From an uncultured Aquimarina sp. (lineage in GTDB: Bacteria; Bacteroidota; Bacteroidia; Flavobacteriales; Flavobacteriaceae), in NCBI GenBank assembly GCA_947497175.1, contig CANMFM010000012.1, forward strand, positions 17,218 through 81,217: DNA of 64,000 nt, in the 5' to 3' direction. Shown in pieces: positions 35,501 to 43,471 of the stretch (the first letter of the stretch is position 1; every line of letters starts with the position of its first letter). Position numbers and translations under genes: made by a program. The notes below the pieces were generated by a model. It did no database searches. It was not told the DNA's origin and saw only the letters and a program-made list of their open reading frames with translations.

Positions 35501-35539
35501 TAAATTTGAGTGTATTCGTAAATCGAATACACTTTTTTT
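35501..35539 (+). promoter_or_regulatory. egtB promoter -7 element overlapping an intrinsic terminator
   Basis: TAAATTTG at 35501-35508 matches the -7 consensus. GTGTATTCG at 35510-35518 pairs perfectly with CGAATACAC at 35524-35532 around a 5-base loop and is followed by seven T, ending exactly at the egtB ATG. Transcription from this -7 element would start inside the left stem arm, so its own message would lack the full hairpin, while read-through from upstream would form it. Confidence 0.7.
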
Positions 35540-36706
35540 ATGATTATTACTGATACCTTATTAACCTCCTTCTTAAAGACCCGTTCAGATTCTGAAGAAA
35601 TTTGCGCTCCTCTTGAAATCGAAGATTATGTAATTCAACCCATAGTTGATGTTTCACCTCCAAAATGGCACTTAGGACATACCACCTGGTTTTTTGAAGA
35701 ATTTATTTTAGCACAATATGTTAAAGAGTATAAAAGATTTCATCCGGAGTATGCCTTTGTGTTTAATAGTTACTATGAAAGCATAGGGAAACGGGTGATA
35801 CGAACCAATAGAGGTAACCTCTCCAGACCCACGGTAAGTGATGTATACGAATATCGGGATTATGTGACTTCACATGTACAATCTTTTCTTGAAGAAAATA
35901 CCAATAAAGAAATACAAAAATTGGTTGAAATAGGGATACATCATGAGAAACAACACCAGGAACTACTTTTAACGGATATAAAATTCATATTAGGGAACAA
36001 CCCCTTATTTCCTAAGTATAATGATACGTTTACAGAAAACCCTGTTTCTCATAATCCATCTAAATATATTACTATAGAAAGCGGGATTTACGATATAGGG
36101 TATGAAGGATCTGATTTTTGCTATGATAATGAGCAGGGAGTACATAAAGTATTGCTTAATGAATATGCTATTAATAGTGAATTAGTGACTAATAAAGAAT
36201 ATCTTGAGTTTATAGAAGATAAAGGATATCAAAATAGTCTGCTCTGGCACGCTGAAGCTTGGGATTGGATACAAAATGATAAAATCAATGCGCCACTATA
36301 TTGGTATACCATTGATCAGCAAAAATATCAGTATACCTTACAGGGATTAAAAGAATTACATCCAGATGCACCAGTTACTCATATCTCATACTACGAAGCA
36401 TTTGCTTTTTCGCAATGGAAAGGACAACGCCTGCCAACAGAGTTTGAGTGGGAGGTTGCACAGCTTAATTTTAACTGGGGAAAACGATGGGAATGGACAG
36501 AAAGTGCATATTCGCCATATCCAAATTATAAAAAAGCCCCAGGTGCATTAGGAGAGTACAACGGAAAATTTATGGTCAATCAGAAAGTCCTTCGAGGCGG
36601 TTCTGTGGCCACACCACAAAACCATACCAGACCAACATATCGTAATTTTTTTCATCCACAACTTAGATGGCAATTTACAGGATTGCGATTGGTAAAAGAT
36701 AATTAA
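35540..36706 (+). CDS. egtB: Ergothioneine biosynthesis sulfoxide synthase EgtB
   Basis: The 388-aa iron enzyme joins hercynine to a thiol (cysteine or gamma-glutamylcysteine) with oxygen to form a sulfoxide. The DinB-like N-terminal domain has the iron ligands His47 (WHLGHTTWFFE) and the HxxxH pair at residues 135 and 139 (HHEKQHQE). The C-terminal formylglycine-generating-enzyme-like domain has QRLPTEFEWEVA, KRWEWTESAYSPYP and VLRGGSV. It lies 12 bases upstream of egtD, the preceding pathway enzyme. No egtA or egtC is near, so the thiol donor may be cysteine itself, an inference. Confidence 0.93.
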   Translation: MIITDTLLTSFLKTRSDSEEICAPLEIEDYVIQPIVDVSPPKWHLGHTTWFFEEFILAQYVKEYKRFHPEYAFVFNSYYESIGKRVIRTNRGNLSRPTVSDVYEYRDYVTSHVQSFLEENTNKEIQKLVEIGIHHEKQHQELLLTDIKFILGNNPLFPKYNDTFTENPVSHNPSKYITIESGIYDIGYEGSDFCYDNEQGVHKVLLNEYAINSELVTNKEYLEFIEDKGYQNSLLWHAEAWDWIQNDKINAPLYWYTIDQQKYQYTLQGLKELHPDAPVTHISYYEAFAFSQWKGQRLPTEFEWEVAQLNFNWGKRWEWTESAYSPYPNYKKAPGALGEYNGKFMVNQKVLRGGSVATPQNHTRPTYRNFFHPQLRWQFTGLRLVKDN

Positions 36707-36718
36707 TTTCTATTTCAC

Positions 36719-37702
36719 ATGAATTCTAAAGATCAAAAAGTAATAACATCTACTTTCGAGAAAGAGGTATGCGAAGGCCTAACAGCATTCCCAAAATATC
36801 TATCATCAAAATACTTCTATGATGAAGTAGGAGATGAACTTTTTCAACAAATTATGGCATTGCCCGAGTATTATCTTACAAGAGCCGAATATGAGATTTT
36901 TGAAACTCATAAAACTGAAATTGTACAAAGTTTTGATAACAATAAGGTAGGGTTTGATTTGATAGAACTTGGAGCAGGAGATGGTAAAAAAACAAAAGTA
37001 TTACTAAAAGAGCTACTGGATCATGATTACAATTTCGTGTATAAACCTATAGATATAAGTGAAAATGCCGTTGACGGATTGGTCAAAAATTTAGATTATG
37101 AAATGCCAGAGGTACTTGTTGAAGGGCAAATTGGTGAATATTTCGAGGTTTTAGACCGATTAAAACAAATAAGTAATCGTGAAAAAGTAATCATGGTTCT
37201 GGGATCAAATATTGGTAATTTATTGCATCCCAGAGCAATTCAATTTTTAAAAAAATTGTGTAATTCCATGAATTCAAATGATCTTGTTTTTATGGGATTT
37301 GATCAGAAAAAACACCCTCAGAAAGTTTTAGATGCATATAACGACAAATCCGGAGTAACAGCAGCTTTTAATAAAAATATCTTAACCAGAATTAATAAAG
37401 AACTGCATGCTAATTTTGATTTGGATAAATTTATTCACTGGGAAGTTTATGACCCCGAAAGCGGAACGGCAAAAAGTTATTTGGTGAGTACAGAAAGACA
37501 AAAGGTGGATATCGATGATCTATCTTTAGAAGTTCATTTTGAAGCCTGGGAAACTATACATACCGAAATTTCTCAGAAATATGATGACGATATTGTAAAA
37601 TGGTTAGCCGAAGAATCCGGTTTAGAGATTGTCAACTCTTTCTCAGATCAGAATAAGGATTACAAAGATTACTTGCTTAGAAAAGCAAAACAAAAAAAAT
37701 AA
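36719..37702 (+). CDS. egtD: L-histidine N-alpha-methyltransferase EgtD
   Basis: The 327-aa enzyme trimethylates histidine to hercynine with SAM, the first step to ergothioneine. Family motifs are FPKYLSSKYFYDEVGDELFQ, LPEYYLTRAEYEI, the SAM site IELGAGDGKKT, YKPIDIS and VLGSNIGNL. Length matches mycobacterial EgtD. It is directly downstream of egtB and 4 bases upstream of a DUF427 gene, so the three form one operon. Confidence 0.95.
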   Translation: MNSKDQKVITSTFEKEVCEGLTAFPKYLSSKYFYDEVGDELFQQIMALPEYYLTRAEYEIFETHKTEIVQSFDNNKVGFDLIELGAGDGKKTKVLLKELLDHDYNFVYKPIDISENAVDGLVKNLDYEMPEVLVEGQIGEYFEVLDRLKQISNREKVIMVLGSNIGNLLHPRAIQFLKKLCNSMNSNDLVFMGFDQKKHPQKVLDAYNDKSGVTAAFNKNILTRINKELHANFDLDKFIHWEVYDPESGTAKSYLVSTERQKVDIDDLSLEVHFEAWETIHTEISQKYDDDIVKWLAEESGLEIVNSFSDQNKDYKDYLLRKAKQKK

Positions 37703-37706
37703 AAAA

Positions 37707-37988
37707 ATGAAGGCAATTTGGAACGGTCAGATTATAGCAGAAAGTAACGACACAAAAGTTGTAGAAAATAATCATTATTTTCCTCCGGCGACAATTAAAA
37801 AAGAATTTTTTAAGTCGAGCAAAACGCATACAAACTGCCCTTGGAAAGGGGTAGCTTCATATTACACAATTGAAGTAGATGGAAAAGAAAATCAAGATGC
37901 CGCATGGTACTATCCGGAAACCAGCGATTTAGCAAAACAAATCAAAGGATATGTGGCTTTCTGGAAAGGAGTTGAGGTGGTAGAATAG
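37707..37988 (+). CDS. DUF427 domain protein
   Basis: The start is ATG 37707 (93 aa), four bases after egtD. The product is essentially one DUF427 domain: KAIWNGQIIAESNDTKVVEN, YFPPATIKKEFF, THTNCPWKGVASYYTI and AAWYYPE are characteristic. The fold is a small beta barrel, and the biochemical role is not established. The conserved Cys in TNCPWKG could be functional. Co-transcription with egtB and egtD suggests a link to ergothioneine or thiol metabolism, but DUF427 is also found in many unrelated contexts. Confidence 0.88.
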   Translation: MKAIWNGQIIAESNDTKVVENNHYFPPATIKKEFFKSSKTHTNCPWKGVASYYTIEVDGKENQDAAWYYPETSDLAKQIKGYVAFWKGVEVVE

Positions 37989-38159
37989 CTCATCTTCCAT
38001 TCTGTTGGTATCGTTTTCATAAAATAAATAGGGTATCCATGTAATAGTGCCAAACTCGTATAACTTTTGACTTTTTGTTTCTGGTAAAACGTACGGTATA
38101 AAAAAATGCGCCGGTAAGAGCGGCTTTTGGTAAAAACGGTATTGAAAACAAGTAAATTT

Positions 38160-38291
38160 TTAATCAAAAAACCTAGCCATCACAAGCTCCTCAAAGTAAT
38201 GATACATTGTTTTATCATCTCGATAACGCCGATAAAGTATTGTGAAGAATTTCTTTATTAGATTAGCATTGATATTTTTTGTATCTACATC
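38160..38291 (-). pseudogene. Possible C-terminal gene remnant
   Basis: On the minus strand 43 sense codons run from just after a TAG (38289-38291) to a TAA (38160-38162), in an otherwise empty 356-base gap. They read like a real protein tail (KKFFTILYRRYRDDKTMYHY, then FEELVMARFFD) but have no plausible start codon near the beginning. It may be the relic of a deleted gene or chance. No family was recognised. Confidence 0.3.
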
Positions 38292-38320
38292 TATCTATAC
38301 TAAACTGGTAATAGCCAATG

Positions 38321-38378
38321 AAAATTGATCACACTATACTATCATCAGCGATACTGATGCAGTGCATTGATCAATTTT
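38321..38378 (-). repeat. Nested inverted repeats around the aminotransferase stop codon
   Basis: AAAATTGATCA at 38321-38331 mirrors 38368-38378. Inside, CATCAG at 38343-38348 pairs with CTGATG at 38354-38359 around CGATA, overlapping the stop codon at 38345. On the minus strand the outer arm ends in TTTTC. It may act as a terminator or mRNA 3' structure. Confidence 0.5.
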
Positions 38379-39427
38379 TCAATGTCTTCTAAAGTGTTGT
38401 AAAAATGTATGCTTATCCGAATACCCGATCCTCTCATTGATGTAATTATATGGTCTTGGTTTAGTTTTTCAAAAAGTGAATAATCGGCTTTGATATTGAA
38501 GATAGAGCTATGTTGTTTTCGCCTTAGCACAGATTCTTCAAGGAGCTGTAGTGCTTCTAATTTCTCTTTGGCAAACGCACTTACTTCATTAATTTTTTTT
38601 TCAATGTTAGATAGTCCAATATCAGATAGTAGATCTAGCGAATATTTTAAACTTCCAAAATTGAAGGTATCAAGATGACCACATTCAAATCGAGCGGTTA
38701 AGTTAGTATATGAACTATCAAAGTTAGAAGTATCAGAGGCTATCTTATATTCTTTTGGTGTGATTTTCTCTAGAATCCCTTTATTAAATAGTATAAAACC
38801 ATTACCATATCCCCCCAAAAGCCATTTGTATCCGCTACATCCTAAAATATCAATTCCTGATGAATTAAAGGTAAAGGTTCTGGTTCCACAAAATTGTGTT
38901 GCATCTGCAATAATAAGAAGGTTAGGATGTTTTAATTTTAAATTCTTAATAAAATCAAGATCTATTGCTATGCCGTTAATGTATTGTACCAAGCTAAAAA
39001 TGAATATATCTGGTTTGTGTGTTTTTATAGCATTTTCAATAGTACGTTCTACTTCAGCATCTATTTTTGCATAGCATATTTCAAAACCTTTGGCGGCAAC
39101 AGCAAAATTAATTGAGGGGTAATCGTCATCAAGTAAAAGCACTTTGTTATCCTTTTGAAAACCGTGCAATACCGTATTAAGACCCAAAGAAAAATTTGGA
39201 ACTAATGCCGTCTCACCATTCGTATTTCCGAAAAAATTAGCAATAGTTTCGCGTACATTATTTAAAAAAGACTGTTGCTGGTCTCTAAAAGTACTGCCTT
39301 TGTTCAAAAACATTTGATCGTGCAGCTGTCTGTATTCTAACATAGAATGAGACAGTAAACCAGAAGATGCGGTATTAAGATAAGTAGTTGTAGATAAAAG
39401 AGGAAGCTCTTTTCTTAAATTCTTCAT
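38345..39427 (-). CDS. Class V aminotransferase-fold PLP enzyme (EgtE candidate)
   Basis: The 360-aa protein has the fold-type I PLP layout: the aromatic/phosphate region near GETALVPNFSLGLN, the cofactor Asp175 in LLIIADATQFCG, and Lys201 in GCSGYKWLLGGYGNGF as Schiff-base residue. The nearest classes are cysteine desulfurase-like and isopenicillin-N-epimerase-like enzymes. It is encoded opposite and close to egtB-egtD, and a PLP-dependent C-S lyase (EgtE) is the missing last step of that pathway. That assignment rests on location and class only; a different amino-acid lyase or desulfurase is equally possible. Confidence 0.82.
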   Translation of the reverse strand: MKNLRKELPLLSTTTYLNTASSGLLSHSMLEYRQLHDQMFLNKGSTFRDQQQSFLNNVRETIANFFGNTNGETALVPNFSLGLNTVLHGFQKDNKVLLLDDDYPSINFAVAAKGFEICYAKIDAEVERTIENAIKTHKPDIFIFSLVQYINGIAIDLDFIKNLKLKHPNLLIIADATQFCGTRTFTFNSSGIDILGCSGYKWLLGGYGNGFILFNKGILEKITPKEYKIASDTSNFDSSYTNLTARFECGHLDTFNFGSLKYSLDLLSDIGLSNIEKKINEVSAFAKEKLEALQLLEESVLRRKQHSSIFNIKADYSLFEKLNQDHIITSMRGSGIRISIHFYNTLEDIEKLINALHQYR

Positions 39428-39493
39428 AAGTTAGTTATCGGTTTTTTGTTAAAACCTTTATATTTACTCGTACATTACTAAGGTACTACTAAA

Positions 39494-40435
39494 ATGTTTT
39501 CCAGAAAAAAAGAAACGCCACAAATCGATCCGCATCAACGTGAACTATATGAGCATGCAAGAAAAAGAATACTTCAGAAAAAAAGACTGTTTCAGCATTT
39601 TATTGTTTTTGCAGTGGGGTCTATTTTTATTGCAGTCCTCAATCTGGTATTTGGATTCGGTAAAGAACTAACCTTCTTTGGTGTTCATTGGTCTATAGTT
39701 GCTATTATATGTTGGTTTTTCCTTTTTACCATACATTTTTGTAATGTATGGTTGTTTAATACATTTATGGGACAAGAATGGACGGATCGTCAAATGGAAA
39801 AGTTAATAGCCAGGCAGAAAGAAGAAATTGCTTTGATCCAAAAAGATGTAGATTTGATGTACCCCAAAGAAAATCTTGTTAAAAAGAAGGAAGAGTTTAT
39901 TAAAGCAAAACAGTCTTCTGAGATGGAAGAAAAAAAAGAACCCAAACAAGTGGTTACCATGATCGCTGCGGCTGGAGAACAAAATGAATTAGGAAAAGAT
40001 AACGACCTGGTATGGCATTTACCAGATGATTTTAAACGGTTTAAACAACTAACAACAGGACATCATATTATAATGGGGCGCAAGACTTTTGAGTCTTTTC
40101 CGAAATTGTTGCCTAATCGTATCCATGTTATAATTTCCAGAAATAAAGAGTACAAAGCAGAAGGCGCTCTGGTTGTACAAAATATAGAAGCAGCATTAGA
40201 AATCGCCAAAAACGATCCGAAACCTTTTATTATTGGAGGAGGGGAAATATATACTATTGGACTGGAATATGCAGATGCTATCGAGTTAACCCGAGTACAT
40301 GAAGGAACTTTTGAGGCGGACACTTTTTTTCCTGATATCGATACCAAGGTATGGGAATTGGTAAAAGAAGAATTTCATGATAAAGATGAAAAACACAACT
40401 ATCCGTTTACCTATTTGACCTATAAAAGAAAGTAA
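39494..40435 (+). CDS. folA: 2TM domain-dihydrofolate reductase fusion
   Basis: The 313-aa protein has two parts. Residues 1-110 are a 2TM domain: basic start, helices at about 32-52 and 65-88, with HFIVFAVGSIFIAVLNL and WSIVAIICWFFLFTIHFCNVW. A charged linker (~100-150) joins it to dihydrofolate reductase from ~152 (VVTMIAAAGEQNELG, WHLPDDFKRFK with catalytic Asp179, IIMGRKTFESF, FIIGGGEIY). Dihydrofolate reductase regenerates tetrahydrofolate used by ThyA, encoded upstream. No stop or frameshift separates the parts, so the enzyme should be anchored at the inner membrane. Its stop overlaps the next gene start (TAATG). Confidence 0.92.
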   Translation: MFSRKKETPQIDPHQRELYEHARKRILQKKRLFQHFIVFAVGSIFIAVLNLVFGFGKELTFFGVHWSIVAIICWFFLFTIHFCNVWLFNTFMGQEWTDRQMEKLIARQKEEIALIQKDVDLMYPKENLVKKKEEFIKAKQSSEMEEKKEPKQVVTMIAAAGEQNELGKDNDLVWHLPDDFKRFKQLTTGHHIIMGRKTFESFPKLLPNRIHVIISRNKEYKAEGALVVQNIEAALEIAKNDPKPFIIGGGEIYTIGLEYADAIELTRVHEGTFEADTFFPDIDTKVWELVKEEFHDKDEKHNYPFTYLTYKRK

Positions 40436-41286
40436 TGTTCTCTCCAGAACTAAAAAAACATCTTCAAAAAATACTTTCTGAAAAAATTGTAGCTATTAAG
40501 CCTTTATCAGGCGGTGATATCAATGAGGTATATCAAGTGGTAACCTCCGTGCAGAGTGTTGTTATAAAAATAAATAGTGCTTCAAAGTTTCCGGGAATGT
40601 TTAGGGCCGAATCCAAAGGGTTAGAATGTTTACTAGATACAAGCACCTTTGTAGTGCCCAAAGTTATATATTCAGGAGTATTAGAAGATGTTGCTTTTTT
40701 AATTTTAGAATACATAAATTCAAAAAATAAAACCGATAATTTTTGGGAGCTATTTGGGAGCAATTTGGCCATGATGCATAAGAAAGATCAACCCTACTTT
40801 GGTTTTGAAGAGGATAATTACATAGGAAGTCTACCACAATATAATGCCAGATGTAATTCGGCTTCAGAATTTTATATTACTCAGCGATTAGAACCTCAAT
40901 TTAGACGGGCTATTCAAAATGGGTTTTCATTTTCAAATCTAGACTCCTTCTATGTCATTGTTGAAGATGAAATTCCTGTAGAAAAGCCTAGTCTACTGCA
41001 CGGTGATTTATGGAGCGGAAATTATTTGGTAACACAGAATGGTATGCCTTGTTTAATCGATCCTGCTGTAGCATACGGACCAAGAGAAATGGATATTGCG
41101 ATGATGCATCTTTTCGGAGGTTTTGATGCGGATGTATTTAATTCATATAACGAAATCTTTTCTCTAACAGAAAACTGGAAAGCTCGATTGTCAATCTGGC
41201 AACTTTATTATCTTTTGGTACACCTCAATATATTTGGGAGTTCGTATTATCAAAATGTGCTAAATGTGATGAAAATCTATTGCTAA
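40435..41286 (+). CDS. Fructosamine kinase family protein
   Basis: The 283-aa cytosolic kinase has an aminoglycoside-phosphotransferase-like fold: a Lys-containing VVIKINSASKFPGMF, the catalytic loop LLHGDLWSGNY and the metal-binding CLIDPAVAYGPREMDIAM. Relatives phosphorylate ketosamines or ribulosamines on glycated proteins, which leads to deglycation. The ATG overlaps the dihydrofolate reductase stop by one base, so the two are translated together, without an obvious functional link. Confidence 0.9.
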   Translation: MFSPELKKHLQKILSEKIVAIKPLSGGDINEVYQVVTSVQSVVIKINSASKFPGMFRAESKGLECLLDTSTFVVPKVIYSGVLEDVAFLILEYINSKNKTDNFWELFGSNLAMMHKKDQPYFGFEEDNYIGSLPQYNARCNSASEFYITQRLEPQFRRAIQNGFSFSNLDSFYVIVEDEIPVEKPSLLHGDLWSGNYLVTQNGMPCLIDPAVAYGPREMDIAMMHLFGGFDADVFNSYNEIFSLTENWKARLSIWQLYYLLVHLNIFGSSYYQNVLNVMKIYC

Positions 41287-41683
41287 TTATATACGTGTTT
41301 CTACGTATTTTTAGGTGTAAAATACTGGTTTTGATGGTGTTAATGTTGTTTTTGTGGTTTCTAACAATTACTTTTACATCAGTTTAATTAAGCAAAGACA
41401 TTTGAACTCCTTAGAGTATTGTACTCCCCAATTAAATGATTTCTAGGGTCTTGGTATTTTCTCTACTTCTACTACAGAGAATAATCCCACACATGAGTAG
41501 ATAGTCCCATATCACAATGCAAATTCTGTTAGGCTGTGTTTTTAGCCTATAGAACAACGTACTTATTTTTTAAGTACATCCTAATTATTTGTGTAATCGA
41601 ATAACTGAATTTCTATTTCTCAATTAGTAGTTGAGATATGTCGATGCATATAAAAACAATGTAACCATCAAATTAGTCAACTA
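41287..41683. other. Intergenic region upstream of the secreted-protein operon
   Basis: About 400 AT-rich bases hold no credible gene. It should contain the promoter of the T9SS/OmpA/LRR operon, but no exact TAnnTTTG element with a -33 TTG was identified. Confidence 0.5.
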
Positions 41684-42223
41684 ATGAAACCACAATATAC
41701 CATACTCCTTTTTTGTTTGTTTGCAATAGGAAGTTATAGTCAAGACTCTGGTCGAAGTCATGATAAAAATAAAAATACACAGTACGCACTACTACGTTCT
41801 ACAGTTGGTGTTGGGGGTGGATCAACCCATGTCTCTACAAACACAGGCAACTATATTATCAGTCATAGTATTGGGCAGAGCAGTGTAATTGGAACCTACA
41901 GTAAAAATGAATATACGCTGCGTCAAGGCTATCAACAACCTTTTATTTCGGCGAAGATAATTTCTCCAATTAATGAGAGCACTCTAAATGCAGTGCTTTA
42001 TCCAAATCCGTTTCGACAATCTGTCAATATTTCGTTTAGTCACCCAATTAAGAATCCAATACAAGTTGTTTTATTTGATATCGTAGGAAAAACTATCCGT
42101 TCACAAAAACTTACAGCGTCTCAATTAGTAACAATTCCTTTAAATGAAATTTCTAAGGGAGTATATTTTTTAAGTGTCTCATCAGGGACTAAAAAATGTA
42201 CAGCTAAACTTATTAAAGAATAA
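41684..42223 (+). CDS. T9SS type A sorting domain protein
   Basis: The 179-aa protein has a signal peptide (TILLFCLFAIGSYSQ), a short ~75-residue middle region with Gly-rich STVGVGGGS and SHSIGQSSVIG, and a C-terminal sorting domain from ~105 (NAVLYPNPFRQSVNISF, SKGVYFLSV, AKLIKE). It is exported by the type IX system. The small passenger has no recognised enzyme motif. Spacing of 2 bases to the OmpA gene places it first in a five-gene operon. Confidence 0.88.
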   Translation: MKPQYTILLFCLFAIGSYSQDSGRSHDKNKNTQYALLRSTVGVGGGSTHVSTNTGNYIISHSIGQSSVIGTYSKNEYTLRQGYQQPFISAKIISPINESTLNAVLYPNPFRQSVNISFSHPIKNPIQVVLFDIVGKTIRSQKLTASQLVTIPLNEISKGVYFLSVSSGTKKCTAKLIKE

Positions 42224-42225
42224 CT

Positions 42226-43458
42226 ATGAAAAAATTAATACTTATCGCGACCTGTTTTTTATGTATATCTTCTTTAAACAGTCAACAACTATACTTAGAG
42301 GCCGGAAAAACAATATCCTCTTTTGATTTCAAGAATTCATTAGGAGGAGAACTCGAAAATATTCAAGCTACAAACCACACTTTTCTAAGCCTGGGGTATC
42401 GAAAAAGCATCTTCACAGAAAGATTATTTCTAAATGCAACAAGTCATTATAGTACCTACGGGTCTATAGGGAGTGACCGGGCTTTGGATAATTTTTTTGA
42501 ATGGGACATTAGCTATTTGGGAGTTAGCACTGGCTTTGATTATGAATTTTATAAACCGGGAGATTTTACTTTTTATGTAAAAGCAACTGCCGCAGCCGAA
42601 TTTTTAATTCAGGGGACACAGACTTTAAATAATCAGGTTTTTAATCTGTCGGAAGAAGAGGATTTCGATACGCCCATCTATTTCTTAAGAGCGGGATTGG
42701 GAGTACAATATAGGGTGTCTAAAGAGCTTACCGCCTTTACGCAATATATGTATGGTGTTGCAGGAACCTTTAAAGATATTCAGGGAGATTTAAAGATCAA
42801 TGCACATAACTTTGGCTTGGGAGTACTCATTCATCTTTCAAAAATTGAAGAAACCGAGAATCAGGAAATTATGACTCTCAAAGAAGAAGTAGAAACCAAC
42901 ACACAAAAAATAAAGGAACTCGAAGATAAATCTCGACAAATTTCAGAATTACGAAACGAGATAAGAACAAAGGAAGACGAAATCAAATCGCTTCGTACCT
43001 CTATTTCCAGAGCGTTATTACCCTATACCGGAAATGAACTTACTACAAAAAAAGATGACGGAAGCATTAAGATTATTCTTGAAAGCGACTTGCTTTTTGA
43101 TTCCGGCAAATGGGACATAAAACCAGAAGGAGAGAAAGCGGTTAATGCCTTAGGTGATGTGTTATCAAGAAACCCTGATATATCTATTCTTATCGAAGGG
43201 CATACCGATAATCAACCACTTATCCCTAACAGAGATGTATCTAATAATTGGGATTTGTCCTTAAAAAGAGCTTCAGCTATTGTTGAGGTACTAAGAAACA
43301 ATCAAAATCTAAATCAAAAAAACCTTACCGCTGCGGGCCGAGGCGAATACGATCCCATAGCCGATAATTCGACCGAAGAGGGCAGAGCCAAAAACCGCAG
43401 GATCGAGATTATTTTATCGCCAAAATTAGATGAACTCATAGAATTAATAAAAAACTAA
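42226..43458 (+). CDS. OmpA family outer-membrane protein
   Basis: The 410-aa protein has a signal peptide (LILIATCFLCISSLNSQ), an N-terminal barrel of about 180 residues (FLSLGYRKSIF, FDYEFYKPGDFTFYV, AFTQYMYGVAGTF), a coiled coil at ~205-265 (EETENQEIMTLKEEVE), and an OmpA peptidoglycan-binding domain from ~285 (LLFDSGKWDIKPEG, EGHTDNQPL, GRAKNRRIEI). It would tie the outer membrane to peptidoglycan and could anchor the surface proteins encoded next to it. The coiled coil acts as a periplasmic spacer. Confidence 0.92.
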   Translation: MKKLILIATCFLCISSLNSQQLYLEAGKTISSFDFKNSLGGELENIQATNHTFLSLGYRKSIFTERLFLNATSHYSTYGSIGSDRALDNFFEWDISYLGVSTGFDYEFYKPGDFTFYVKATAAAEFLIQGTQTLNNQVFNLSEEEDFDTPIYFLRAGLGVQYRVSKELTAFTQYMYGVAGTFKDIQGDLKINAHNFGLGVLIHLSKIEETENQEIMTLKEEVETNTQKIKELEDKSRQISELRNEIRTKEDEIKSLRTSISRALLPYTGNELTTKKDDGSIKIILESDLLFDSGKWDIKPEGEKAVNALGDVLSRNPDISILIEGHTDNQPLIPNRDVSNNWDLSLKRASAIVEVLRNNQNLNQKNLTAAGRGEYDPIADNSTEEGRAKNRRIEIILSPKLDELIELIKN

Positions 43459-43471
43459 AACCAACATAGTC

